From contig CALJNE010000081.1 of NCBI GenBank assembly GCA_937982115.1, positions 1 to 60,952 on the forward strand: a DNA stretch of 60,952 nucleotides. Reading direction: 5' to 3'. Every line of letters starts with the position of its first letter. The stretch's first letter is position 1. A model generated the notes under the pieces. It worked only from the letters and a program-made list of their open reading frames with translations. It did not search any database and was not told the origin of the DNA. The translations under genes were made by a program, and so were the position numbers. This DNA is from an uncultured Bacteroidales bacterium. Lineage in GTDB: Bacteria; Bacteroidota; Bacteroidia; Bacteroidales; ML635J-15. This document shows positions 52,849 to 60,866 of the stretch, piece after piece.

Positions 52849-53898
52849 ATGAAAAAGAAGAATTGGTTATTGTTTGGGGCGATTTTGACAGTTATAGTTA
52901 TTATTGTTCTAATTTTTTTATTTGGACGTAAAAAAGACTTGAAATCAGAAAAAAAACAGGACACTAAAGTTTTAGCGGATACTGAGGTTAAAATTGACAG
53001 TTCAAAATATGTTGATTCAGAAACCGGAGAAGTTGCAGTAATAGTTTTTAATCCTGATGGAAAAACAGAATACAAAAAAGATAAAGCCGAAAATATTTTT
53101 AATAAAACTCCCTCAGGTTTAGAGTTTAAATTTATAAAAAACTCTTCAACCAAAAAAAAGCCTTCGGTAGGCGATGTTGTGTATCTCAATATGACCTATA
53201 AAAAAGAAGGCGATACTCAAAATATGTTTAATACCGCTGAAATTGACGAAAACTTTAAAATGAGAGTATCTCCGCCTTCTCACGAAGGAGGTTGTATTGA
53301 AGATGCTTTTATGTTGATGAACGAAGGTGACTCAGCAATTTTTAGAATTGACGCGTATAACTTTTTTACTAAAACTCAGAAAAAAGTTAAACTTCCAGAA
53401 GCTATTAAAAAAGGCGATAAACTCATTTTTAACATTCGATTGGTAAAGGTTGTGTCAGGAGCTGAGTTTGTTAAACAAAACAAAGAAATATACAATTACT
53501 ATCTCGAACAGGAAAACAGTTTGATCGAAAGATATTTACTTGGTTTCAATAATGCTGTAGAAAAAAGAAACAACGGATTGCGAATATTAACGGTAAAAGC
53601 CGGAACCGGTAAAAAGGTAGCAAAAGGAGACAAGGTAAAGATGCATTTTACTGTAGGCTATATTGATGGAGGAATTTTTTATTCTACACTCGACAAAAAT
53701 GTTCCTTTTGAATTTGTTACCGGTAAAGGTGAAGTTATCGAGGGTCTTGATGATGCTGTAATTGGGATGAATGTTGGAGATGTTAAGTTGGTTATAGTTC
53801 CGTTTAGATTAGCTTACGGTGACCAACGTTATGGAGAAATTCCACCTTTTAGCACCTTAGTTTTTGAAGTCGAAATTATAAGTGCAAATGCAAAATAA
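52849..53898 (+). CDS. Double-domain FKBP-type isomerase with membrane anchor
   Basis: 349 residues. There is an N-terminal transmembrane anchor (6-25: WLLFGAILTVIVIIVLIFLF) with no lipobox. A first FKBP-like domain (about 85-210: PSGLEFKFIKNSS, GGCIEDAFMLMNEGDSAIFRI) lacks clear catalytic residues. A canonical FKBP domain forms the C terminus (GDKVKMHFTVGYIDGGIFYS, FVTGKGEVIEGLDDAVIGM, RLAYGDQRYGEIPPFSTLVFEVE). It is paralogous to the gene before it, but inner-membrane anchored rather than lipidated. The stop overlaps nadD by 11 bases. Confidence 0.88.
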   Translation: MKKKNWLLFGAILTVIVIIVLIFLFGRKKDLKSEKKQDTKVLADTEVKIDSSKYVDSETGEVAVIVFNPDGKTEYKKDKAENIFNKTPSGLEFKFIKNSSTKKKPSVGDVVYLNMTYKKEGDTQNMFNTAEIDENFKMRVSPPSHEGGCIEDAFMLMNEGDSAIFRIDAYNFFTKTQKKVKLPEAIKKGDKLIFNIRLVKVVSGAEFVKQNKEIYNYYLEQENSLIERYLLGFNNAVEKRNNGLRILTVKAGTGKKVAKGDKVKMHFTVGYIDGGIFYSTLDKNVPFEFVTGKGEVIEGLDDAVIGMNVGDVKLVIVPFRLAYGDQRYGEIPPFSTLVFEVEIISANAK

Positions 53899-54469
53899 AA
53901 GAGAAGTATTATTGTTTTTTGGTTCTTTCAATCCGATACATATTGGTCATCTGGTCATCGCCAATTATATGGTAGAGTTTTGTGATATTGATGAATTATG
54001 GTTTGTAATAACTCCGCAAAATCCGCTAAAGAAAGCCAAAGATTTACTTCCCGACCGCGACCGTCAACATCTGGTTAATCTTGCAATTGGTAATTTTCAT
54101 AAATTTAAAGCAAGCGATATTGAATTTTATCTTCCAAAACCAAATTACACGATTAACACTCTAACTTATTTATCGGAAAAATATCCGACCTGTAAATTCA
54201 GTTTGCTTATTGGAGGCGATAATCTTGAAACTTTTCATAAGTGGAAGAACTATAAAATTATTCTTGAGAATTACAGAATCTATGTTTACAAGCGTCCGGG
54301 AGCCAAAATTGTTGAATATGAAAATGCCGACATTGTTGTTCCGGATGTTCCCCAAATGGATATTTCAGCAAGTTTTATTCGCGATGCAATTTCAAAAAAC
54401 AAAGATGTAAGATATTTTCTGCCCGAAAAAGTTTATGAATACATTTTAAAAATGGGATGGTGGAAGTAA
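53888..54469 (+). CDS. nadD: Nicotinate-nucleotide adenylyltransferase
   Basis: 193 residues from the ATG at 53888; an in-frame GTG at 53882 also reads through. The nucleotidyltransferase signature is LLFFGSFNPIHIGHLVIANY with the HxGH motif. FVITPQNPLKK, LIGGDNLETFHKWKNY and the SASFIRDAISKN tail (ISSTxIR-type) follow. It adenylates nicotinate mononucleotide in NAD synthesis. It overlaps the FKBP gene before it by 11 bases and abuts the radical SAM gene that follows. Confidence 0.93.
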   Translation: MQNKREVLLFFGSFNPIHIGHLVIANYMVEFCDIDELWFVITPQNPLKKAKDLLPDRDRQHLVNLAIGNFHKFKASDIEFYLPKPNYTINTLTYLSEKYPTCKFSLLIGGDNLETFHKWKNYKIILENYRIYVYKRPGAKIVEYENADIVVPDVPQMDISASFIRDAISKNKDVRYFLPEKVYEYILKMGWWK

Positions 54470-55420
54470 ATGTCAAAATTAAGTCAAGATATATTGCCTT
54501 ATAATGATTATTCGGGGTACATAAAGAGGAAATTCGGGAAACGAATTCAAAAAATTTCTGTTGATGCAGGATTTACTTGCCCGAACAGAGACGGAACAAA
54601 ATCTACCGGAGCCTGTATTTATTGTGCAAATGAAAGTTTCAGTCCGTTTTATTGTAATCCAGAAATTAGTATTACCGAGCAGTTGCGTAAAGGAATAGAA
54701 TTTTTTAGTCCAAAATACAAAACACAGGAATATCTTGCATATTTCCAATCTTATACAAATACCTACAGCAAAATAGAAATATTAAAGGAAAAATATTCCG
54801 AAGCTCTTGATGTGGAAGGAGTATGTGGATTGGTTATAGCCACTCGTCCGGATTGCATTAACGAGGAAATTTTAGAAATGATTACTAATCTTTGTAATGA
54901 TAAATATGTTGCCATCGAATTTGGAGTGGAATCAACAAAAGACGAAACTTTGAATTTTATTAACCGGGGACACAGCTGGTCGGATACTATTAAAGCAATA
55001 GAACTTACTGCTAAATTTAAAATAAATATTGGAGTGCATTTAATACTTGGACTTCCGGGAGAAACCCATGATGATTTTATGGTTCATGCCGAACGTATTT
55101 CAAAGTTACCTGTAAACTTTTTAAAAATACATCAATTACAAATTTTGAAAAATACGCCGATAGAAAAAATTTTTAAAGAAAATACGGAGTTATTTATAGA
55201 TTTATCCCTGGATAAATATGTTAACATTGTTGTTGATTTTGTTGAAAGATTAAATCCAGACATCATTATCGAAAGATTTACTGGTGAATCACCTATGGAA
55301 ATGATTATTTATCCAAGATGGGAAGGCAAAAAGAACTATGAAATAACTCATTTAGTTGTCAATGAATTAAAAAGAAGAAATTCTAATCAAGGTAAGTTTT
55401 ATAATAATGAGATTTTTTGA
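54470..55420 (+). CDS. TIGR01212 (YhcC-like) radical SAM protein
   Basis: 316 residues. It starts immediately after the nadD stop. The cluster motif is FTCPNRDGTKSTGACIYC with a further ESFSP; LVIATRPDCINEEI and VAIEFGVESTKDETLNFINR are typical of the TIGR01212 family, as is HLILGLPGET. Function in this family is not settled. It overlaps the TatD-type gene by 14 bases. Confidence 0.92.
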   Translation: MSKLSQDILPYNDYSGYIKRKFGKRIQKISVDAGFTCPNRDGTKSTGACIYCANESFSPFYCNPEISITEQLRKGIEFFSPKYKTQEYLAYFQSYTNTYSKIEILKEKYSEALDVEGVCGLVIATRPDCINEEILEMITNLCNDKYVAIEFGVESTKDETLNFINRGHSWSDTIKAIELTAKFKINIGVHLILGLPGETHDDFMVHAERISKLPVNFLKIHQLQILKNTPIEKIFKENTELFIDLSLDKYVNIVVDFVERLNPDIIIERFTGESPMEMIIYPRWEGKKNYEITHLVVNELKRRNSNQGKFYNNEIF

Positions 55421-56039
55421 TTTTCATACTCATAATAAAAATGTCGTAAATGGTATAATAAATCTTATGCCATATGAAAATCCCAAAGATTCAAAACTGT
55501 ATTCAATAGGGATTCATCCTCATTTTATAGGTGAAGATTATAAAAATCAAATTGAGTATATAAACGAAAAAGCTGCAAAAACAGAAATTAAAGCAATAGG
55601 AGAATGTGGTTTTGACCCTAAATCTCCTGTAGATATAAACTTGCAAAAAGAAATTTTTAAATTACAAGTACAAATAAGCGAAGAGTATGCATTGCCATTC
55701 ATTATTCATTGCGTTAAATTTCATAATGAATTAATAAAACTTAGGAAAGAGCTAAAACCTAAACAGATATGGGTTTTGCATGGATTTAACTCTAAAATAG
55801 GATTGTTTAAAGCATTGATTGATGAGGGATTTTGGTTCTCGTTTGGATCTTCTGTTCTGAAAAATCCAGAAAAAATTCGTATTTTTTATAAAAACTACGG
55901 CATGAGATTTTTTTTGGAAACAGATGATAGCAACACAAGCATAGAAGAAATCTATAAACAAACTGCACAATACTTAAATCTTGATGTGGAAATACTTGCA
56001 AATTTAATAGAAGAAAATTTGAAAAAAATCGGAATATGA
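55407..56039 (+). CDS. TatD family metal-dependent hydrolase
   Basis: 210 residues. Metal ligands are readable: HTH in FFDFHTHNKN, E in AIGECGFD, histidines in PFIIHCVKF and WVLHGFNSK, and D in FLETDDSN. The fold is a TIM-barrel amidohydrolase. It is a little shorter than E. coli TatD (260), and the active-site loops are compact. Activity as a DNase or exonuclease is known for the family, but other phosphoesterase roles are possible. It sits between the radical SAM gene and tcdA with overlaps at both ends. Confidence 0.9.
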   Translation: MRFFDFHTHNKNVVNGIINLMPYENPKDSKLYSIGIHPHFIGEDYKNQIEYINEKAAKTEIKAIGECGFDPKSPVDINLQKEIFKLQVQISEEYALPFIIHCVKFHNELIKLRKELKPKQIWVLHGFNSKIGLFKALIDEGFWFSFGSSVLKNPEKIRIFYKNYGMRFFLETDDSNTSIEEIYKQTAQYLNLDVEILANLIEENLKKIGI

Positions 56040-56755
56040 GCTGGTACGAAAGGACAGAACTTTTGTTGGGAAATGAAAACATTAAAAAACTAAAGCAGTC
56101 TAAGGTTTTAGTATGTGGATTGGGCGGGGTAGGCGGAGCCGCAGCAGAACAGCTTGCACGTGCCGGGATAGGAACTTTAGGGATAGTTGATGCTGATGTG
56201 GTGGCAGTTTCGAACATAAACCGACAAATAATAGCAAACCATAATAATATCGGGGAATACAAGGTTGATGAATTTGAAACACGGCTAAAATCCATAAATC
56301 CCGCGATAAATTTAATTCCCAAAAAAATATATTTACGTGATGAGATTCTGCTGAATACTTTACTTGAGGGTTGGGATTATGTGGTTGATGCAATTGATAC
56401 CCTTTCCCCAAAACTAAATTTAATAAGAATTTGTTATCAAAATAATATTCCTGTAGTTAGTAGTATGGGCTCAGGAGGAAAAACCGACCCCATGAAAGTA
56501 AAAATTGCAGACATAAGCGAATCATACAATTGCGGATTGGCACGAATGCTGAGAAAACGATTGCATCGTCTTGGAATTTATTCAGGAATAGCCGTCGTAT
56601 ATTCGGACGAAAAGGTGAGTAAGGAGGCAGTTGTTGAAGAAGAATCTTTGAATAAGAAGAGCAATATTGGAACAATAAGTTATATGCCTGTAATTTTTGG
56701 TTGTTTTTGTGCATCGGTTGTGATTAGAAAACTATGTAAACTTAACGAAGAATGA
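56036..56755 (+). CDS. tcdA: tRNA threonylcarbamoyladenosine dehydratase (CsdL/TcdA)
   Basis: 239 residues of the ThiF/MoeB/E1-like family. It opens with LLGNENIKKLKQSKVLVCGLGGVGG, with a dinucleotide loop and D in GIVDADVVAVSNINRQI. The substrate region is YVVDAIDTLSPKLNLI and SSMGSGGKTDPMKVKIADIS. TcdA dehydrates t6A37 to cyclic ct6A in tRNA with ATP. The start overlaps the TatD stop by 4 bases (ATGA). Confidence 0.9.
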   Translation: MSWYERTELLLGNENIKKLKQSKVLVCGLGGVGGAAAEQLARAGIGTLGIVDADVVAVSNINRQIIANHNNIGEYKVDEFETRLKSINPAINLIPKKIYLRDEILLNTLLEGWDYVVDAIDTLSPKLNLIRICYQNNIPVVSSMGSGGKTDPMKVKIADISESYNCGLARMLRKRLHRLGIYSGIAVVYSDEKVSKEAVVEEESLNKKSNIGTISYMPVIFGCFCASVVIRKLCKLNEE

Positions 56756-57945
56756 AATCGCAAATTACCAGAGCTGTGTGGATTTTGTCGTTAGTGAGTT
56801 TTTTTACCGACCTGGCAAGTGAGATGTTGTATCCAGTTATGCCTATTTATTTAAAAGAAATAGGGTTTTCAATTCTATTGATTGGAATATTAGAAGGAAT
56901 TGCCGAAGGAATTGCGGGATTGAGTAAGGGTTATTTTGGAAAGCTCTCCGATGCAAAAGGGAAACGCGTTCCATATATAAGAGTTGGTTATAGCTTTAGT
57001 GCGATTTCGAAACCAATGATGGCAATTTTTACGTGGCCGTTATGGATATTCTTTGCCAGAACAATTGACAGATTTGGTAAAGGAATCAGAACAGGAGCAA
57101 GAGACGCACTTCTTAGTGATGAAGCCACTCCTGAGACAAAAGGAAAAGTTTTTGGATTTCATAGGTCAATGGATACATTCGGAGCAGTCTTCGGACCTTT
57201 AGTTGCATTGGTATTTTTGCATTTTTTCCCGTACAATTATAAACTTCTATTTTTTGTTGCTTTTGTACCGGGTTTAATAGCAATATTTTTTACATTTTTA
57301 ATTAAAGAACAAAAAAAACAAAATATTGCCAATACAAGCGAAAAGTTTTCGTTTTTTTCTTTTTTAAAATATTGGAAACAAAGTCCGGCATTGTATAGAA
57401 AACTTGTGATAGGATTATTGATATTTACCCTTATAAACAGCTCAGATATGTTTTTGCTTTTACAAATAAAAGAGGGAGTAAATAATGATAAAGCAGTTAT
57501 AGGAGTGTATATTTTTTACAATATGATTTATGCTTTATTTGCTTTTCCACTTGGCATTGCAGCAGATAAAATCGGATTAAAAAGCATGTTAATAATCGGA
57601 GTATTTTTGTTTTCCGTGGTTTACTTTGGTATGACTATAGCGACAGGCTTGTATTCATTTTTGTTTTTATTTTTTGTTTATGGTATTTATGCTGCTGCAA
57701 CCGAAGGAATATCGAAAGCCTGGATAACAAATGTTTGCGACAAAAAAGATACAGCTACTGCAATTGGAACATACACAGCTTTTCAAAGCATATTTGCAAT
57801 GTTGGCAAGTTCTCTTACCGGAGTTTTGTGGTATAAATTTGGTGTTACGGTAGCATTTATAACATCAGCGATTGTTGCTGCTTTGGTTGGAATTTACTTA
57901 ATATTTATTCCTGCATCTGAAAAAATAAAAACAATAGAAGAATAA
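56752..57945 (+). CDS. Major facilitator superfamily transporter
   Basis: 397 residues with about twelve hydrophobic segments. The loop 2-3 motif is KGYFGKLSDAKGKRVPYI, and FGKGIRTGARDALLSDEATP and GKVFGFHRSMDTFGAVFGPL follow. This matches a subfamily of uncharacterised MFS proteins in Bacteroidota. The substrate cannot be read; drug or metabolite efflux is a common guess for this class. It closes the nrnA-to-MFS run with a 4-base overlap. Confidence 0.9.
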   Translation: MKSQITRAVWILSLVSFFTDLASEMLYPVMPIYLKEIGFSILLIGILEGIAEGIAGLSKGYFGKLSDAKGKRVPYIRVGYSFSAISKPMMAIFTWPLWIFFARTIDRFGKGIRTGARDALLSDEATPETKGKVFGFHRSMDTFGAVFGPLVALVFLHFFPYNYKLLFFVAFVPGLIAIFFTFLIKEQKKQNIANTSEKFSFFSFLKYWKQSPALYRKLVIGLLIFTLINSSDMFLLLQIKEGVNNDKAVIGVYIFYNMIYALFAFPLGIAADKIGLKSMLIIGVFLFSVVYFGMTIATGLYSFLFLFFVYGIYAAATEGISKAWITNVCDKKDTATAIGTYTAFQSIFAMLASSLTGVLWYKFGVTVAFITSAIVAALVGIYLIFIPASEKIKTIEE

Positions 57946-57950
57946 AATGC

Positions 57951-58475
57951 TTATTTATCGGGAGCATAACCAAACCAAACTACTGCATAATTTCCATAAA
58001 TACCTATTCCGATAGCTTTCCATTCTTGTTTCCATATATTTTTGTTTAAGATAACATCATTATGTCCGGGACTATACTTCCATAATTCAAGAGCAATCCC
58101 GGCTGAAATGTAGTTTCCGGAATAAGCAGCTATTTCAAAACCAAGACCACTATAGTTTGTAAGTTCACGGGGTTTTTCCCACATACATGTGGCTTTTGCA
58201 TGATCATCTGTATAGCAGCAAGACTCCCATTTACCTTTATTGGACCAACTGTGCAGATTACATTCAGCAGTATCAGGCCTATTTATCATTAAATCTCTGG
58301 CATGTGTTTGAGCAACAAAAGTCAGGGATTTGGAAATCGGAATTTCAGGAAGCCCGTAACTTTTTCTGTATTCGATTATAAGGTTATAAAGTTTTAACTC
58401 TTCTTTACTTAACTCTTGAGTAAATGAAGATATTGATATTAAGACTAAAGTCAGTATTGAAAAAACTGTTTTCAT
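57951..58475 (-). CDS. Secreted CAP-domain (SCP/PR1-type) protein
   Basis: 174 residues. A signal peptide (MKTVFSILTLVLISISSFTQ) is followed by a CAP/SCP domain: LIIEYRKSYGLPEIPISKSL, AQTHARDLM with the conserved histidine, and ELWKYSPGHNDVILNK near the C-terminal strand, where the family has its second histidine. CAP proteins are extracellular and include lipid-binding or protease-like members; no catalytic claim is made. It is convergent with the MFS gene (5 bases between stops). Confidence 0.88.
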   Translation of the reverse strand: MKTVFSILTLVLISISSFTQELSKEELKLYNLIIEYRKSYGLPEIPISKSLTFVAQTHARDLMINRPDTAECNLHSWSNKGKWESCCYTDDHAKATCMWEKPRELTNYSGLGFEIAAYSGNYISAGIALELWKYSPGHNDVILNKNIWKQEWKAIGIGIYGNYAVVWFGYAPDK

Positions 58476-58584
58476 AAAGTTTTTTTTATAACGAAACTAA
58501 TGTTAAAATTGTTTTTTATTAAAACAAGATTTAAAAAATTAAGTTTACAGGAAATTTATTATTGATAAAATAAACAGAAAAAAC

Positions 58585-58592
58585 TATCTTTG
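58585..58592 (+). promoter_or_regulatory. -7 element of the fluoride-riboswitch transcript
   Basis: TATCTTTG fits TAnnTTTG. Transcription would start near 58600, at the first bases of the aptamer. Confidence 0.6.
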
Positions 58593-58601
58593 CAAAGTTT
58601 T

Positions 58602-58652
58602 GGTGATGGAGTTCGCCATTAAGTGCCTATTTTCAGGCTGATGACTCCTGCG
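58602..58652 (+). ncRNA. Fluoride riboswitch (crcB motif)
   Basis: The sequence from 58602 reads GGTGATGGAGTTCGCC, which is the conserved first half. A hairpin GCCT-ATTTTC-AGGC follows, then TGATGACTCCTGCG, where ACTCC can pair back to GGAGT in the pseudoknot. This matches the fluoride aptamer core. It lies 29 bases before the CrcB start. No terminator hairpin with T-run follows, so control at translation initiation or another platform is inferred. Confidence 0.93.
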
Positions 58653-58680
58653 ATTATAAAGTTGAATTAAAATTATTTTT

Positions 58681-59058
58681 ATGATAAAACAAATTATTGC
58701 AATTGGTGCAGGAGGATTTGTTGGCAGTGTGTTAAGATTTTTTTCTTCAAAATTCATACAGGAGCATTATTGGGGGAGTTTTCCAATAGGGACATTTATC
58801 ATTAACATTATTGGTTGTTTTTTTATCGGACTAATTTACGGTATTGCCGAAAAAGGAAATCTTATGAACTACGAATTGAGGTTGTTTTTAACTGTGGGAT
58901 TATTAGGAGGATTTACCACATTTTCTACTTTTGCAAATGAAAGTATGTTGTTATTAAAAGATAACAATTTATATGTTTTTGCAATTTATATAAGTTTGAG
59001 TGTTTTTGTCGGAATCTTAGCAACATTTTTAGGTAATTATATAATTAAAGCATTATAG
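58681..59058 (+). CDS. crcB: Fluoride ion channel CrcB/Fluc
   Basis: 125 residues with four hydrophobic helices. The family motifs are IGAGGFVGSVLRFF, GTFIINIIGCFFIG and VGLLGGFTTFSTFANES. Fluc channels export fluoride as antiparallel dimers in the inner membrane. Directly controlled by the upstream fluoride riboswitch; a DUF190 gene follows 1 base downstream. A single-gene homodimer arrangement is present, as no second crcB is here. Confidence 0.97.
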   Translation: MIKQIIAIGAGGFVGSVLRFFSSKFIQEHYWGSFPIGTFIINIIGCFFIGLIYGIAEKGNLMNYELRLFLTVGLLGGFTTFSTFANESMLLLKDNNLYVFAIYISLSVFVGILATFLGNYIIKAL

Positions 59059-59059
59059 C

Positions 59060-59404
59060 ATGGAAACAAAAGAAAATCTGAAAATTTTAAGGATTTTTAT
59101 AAGCTCTACAGATAAATTTAAATTTCGTCCGCTATATGAAGTAATAGTTTATGCTGCCAAAAGATATAAACTTGCTGGAGCAACGGTATTTCAAGGTATG
59201 ATGGGTTATGGCGGGAATTCTCCCGTTTATATTCGTTCATCCTGGGAAATTATAGAACGAAGACCATTAATAATTGAAATAATTGATGAGGAACCAAAAT
59301 TGAATGAATTTATAGGAATCTTAAAAACATACTTTGAAAAATCTAAAAACGAGTGTATAGTAACAATGGAAGATGTTAAAGTAGTTTATTATAAAATTAG
59401 GTAA
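59060..59404 (+). CDS. DUF190 family protein
   Basis: 114 residues: ILRIFISSTDKFKFRPLYEV, KLAGATVFQGMMGYGG and PLIIEIIDEEPKLNEFIGIL are the DUF190 pattern. DUF190 proteins are PII-like in fold and are frequent neighbours of crcB. It starts 1 base after crcB, so it shares the fluoride-controlled transcript. Its role in fluoride resistance is inferred from this context. Confidence 0.92.
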   Translation: METKENLKILRIFISSTDKFKFRPLYEVIVYAAKRYKLAGATVFQGMMGYGGNSPVYIRSSWEIIERRPLIIEIIDEEPKLNEFIGILKTYFEKSKNECIVTMEDVKVVYYKIR

Positions 59405-59405
59405 A

Positions 59406-59437
59406 TTTGCAATTAATATAAATTTTTGTTAATTTTG
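59406..59437 (+). promoter_or_regulatory. -33/-7 promoter of eno
   Basis: TTTG at 59406-59409 and TAATTTTG at 59430-59437 with a 20-base spacer fit the Bacteroidota consensus well. The eno ATG is 29 bases further. It begins 1 base after the DUF190 stop, so eno has its own promoter but may also receive read-through from the fluoride transcript. Confidence 0.6.
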
Positions 59438-59466
59438 AAAAATAAAGTAAATTAAAATTTAAAAAT

Positions 59467-60747
59467 ATGAAAATAAAAAAGGTTTATGGACTTGAAGTAT
59501 TGGATTCACGCGGAAATCCAACTATAGAAGTAGTATTACAATTAGAAGACGGAACTAAAGCAAGTGCCATGGTTCCAAGTGGTGCATCAACCGGAGAACG
59601 TGAAGCCTGCGAATTACGTGATGGCGATAAAGCTCGCTACTCAGGCAAAGGAGTTTTGAAAGCTGTAAATAATGTTAATATTACTATTGCTCAAGCGATT
59701 GAAGGCAAATGTTTTCATAATCAGAGAGAATTAGATTATTTCTTGATAAATTTAGATGGTTCAACAAATAAAAGTAATCTTGGAGCAAATGCAATTTTAG
59801 GAGTATCAATGGCATTTGCCAGAGCAATGGCTTTAAGCACAAAAACGCCATTATATCAATACCTTGGTGGAAGCAATGCCCATATATTGCCTGTACCCTG
59901 TATGAACGTAATAAATGGTGGTAAACACGCTGATAACACTGTTGATTTTCAGGAATTTATGATTGCTCCGCATAATGCATCGAGCTTTGCAGAGTCAATA
60001 AGAATTGGAGTTGAAGTATTTCATGCTTTAAAATTTGTTCTTAAATCTAAAGGATTAAGTACCGGTGTTGGTGATGAAGGAGGTTTTGCTCCCGACCTGA
60101 AATCAAACGATCAGGCAGTAGAAATGATACTGGAAGGAATTGTTAAAGCAGGCTACAAACCCGGAGACGATGTTAGCATTTGCCTTGACCCTGCAGCCAG
60201 TGAAATGTGGGAAGACGGTAAATATAAGTTTTTCAAGAGTACCCAAAAACTTGCCGACAGCGATGAATTAATTAAGTTGTGGGAAAGTTGGGTTAAGCAA
60301 TACCCAATTATTTCGATAGAAGATGGATTGGCAGAAAATGACTGGGATGGTTGGAAAAATTTAACACAAACTCTTGGCAGTAAAATCGAACTTGTAGGAG
60401 ACGATATTTTCTGTACAAATAAATCAATACTTGCAGAAGGAATTTCAAAAGGTGTTGCAAATTCAATATTAATTAAGTTGAATCAAATAGGTACTGTTAC
60501 AGAAACTTTAGAAACTGTAGAGTTAGCATACCGAAACGGATATAATACTTTTGTTTCGCATCGTAGCGGAGAAACTTCTGATACATTCATTGCCGACTTG
60601 ACCGTAGCCATAAACGGTGGGCATTTAAAAACCGGAAGCGGATGCAGAAGTGAAAGGATTGAAAAATTTAATCAGCTTATAAGAATAGAAAAGGAACTTG
60701 GAGCAGCAGGTAAATTTGCAGGGATAAAAGCATTTAAGAATAGATAA
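59467..60747 (+). CDS. eno: Enolase
   Basis: 426 residues, normal length. Family motifs include [53 protein letters not shown], the metal-binding [10 protein letters not shown] and [14 protein letters not shown], then [15 protein letters not shown] and [15 protein letters not shown]. It converts 2-phosphoglycerate to phosphoenolpyruvate in glycolysis. Enolase is inhibited by fluoride with Mg2+ and phosphate, which makes its position after the fluoride operon notable. A terminator follows at 60776-60808. Confidence 0.98.
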   Translation: MKIKKVYGLEVLDSRGNPTIEVVLQLEDGTKASAMVPSGASTGEREACELRDGDKARYSGKGVLKAVNNVNITIAQAIEGKCFHNQRELDYFLINLDGSTNKSNLGANAILGVSMAFARAMALSTKTPLYQYLGGSNAHILPVPCMNVINGGKHADNTVDFQEFMIAPHNASSFAESIRIGVEVFHALKFVLKSKGLSTGVGDEGGFAPDLKSNDQAVEMILEGIVKAGYKPGDDVSICLDPAASEMWEDGKYKFFKSTQKLADSDELIKLWESWVKQYPIISIEDGLAENDWDGWKNLTQTLGSKIELVGDDIFCTNKSILAEGISKGVANSILIKLNQIGTVTETLETVELAYRNGYNTFVSHRSGETSDTFIADLTVAINGGHLKTGSGCRSERIEKFNQLIRIEKELGAAGKFAGIKAFKNR

Positions 60748-60775
60748 AAAATAGATAAAAATTATTAGAAGATGG

Positions 60776-60808
60776 CCGGGTGTTCTTAGAGGACCCGGTT
60801 GTTTTTTT
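60776..60808 (+). terminator. Rho-independent terminator of eno
   Basis: Stem CCGGGT / ACCCGG (60776-60781 and 60793-60798) with an 11-base loop, followed by a TTGTTTTTTT tract. It sits 28 bases after the eno stop. Confidence 0.8.
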
Positions 60809-60819
60809 GTGATTTTTTC

Positions 60820-60843
60820 AAATTATACAAAATTTTGTGGTTA
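60820..60843. repeat. Fifth copy of the ACAAAATTTTGT palindrome motif
   Basis: AAATTATACAAAATTTTGTGG followed by TTA matches the 20413-20433 copy exactly over the core. Downstream, at 60851-60858, a TATCTTTG -7 element lies just before the last ORF, so the motif occupies the upstream promoter region of that gene. Confidence 0.8.
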
Positions 60844-60866
60844 TTTTTTTTATCTTTGCCCTCATT

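Noticed and set aside
57951-58475. Calling the CAP protein an active protease
   Set aside because: Only the fold pattern is clear; catalytic activity is not established for bacterial CAP proteins and cannot be read here.
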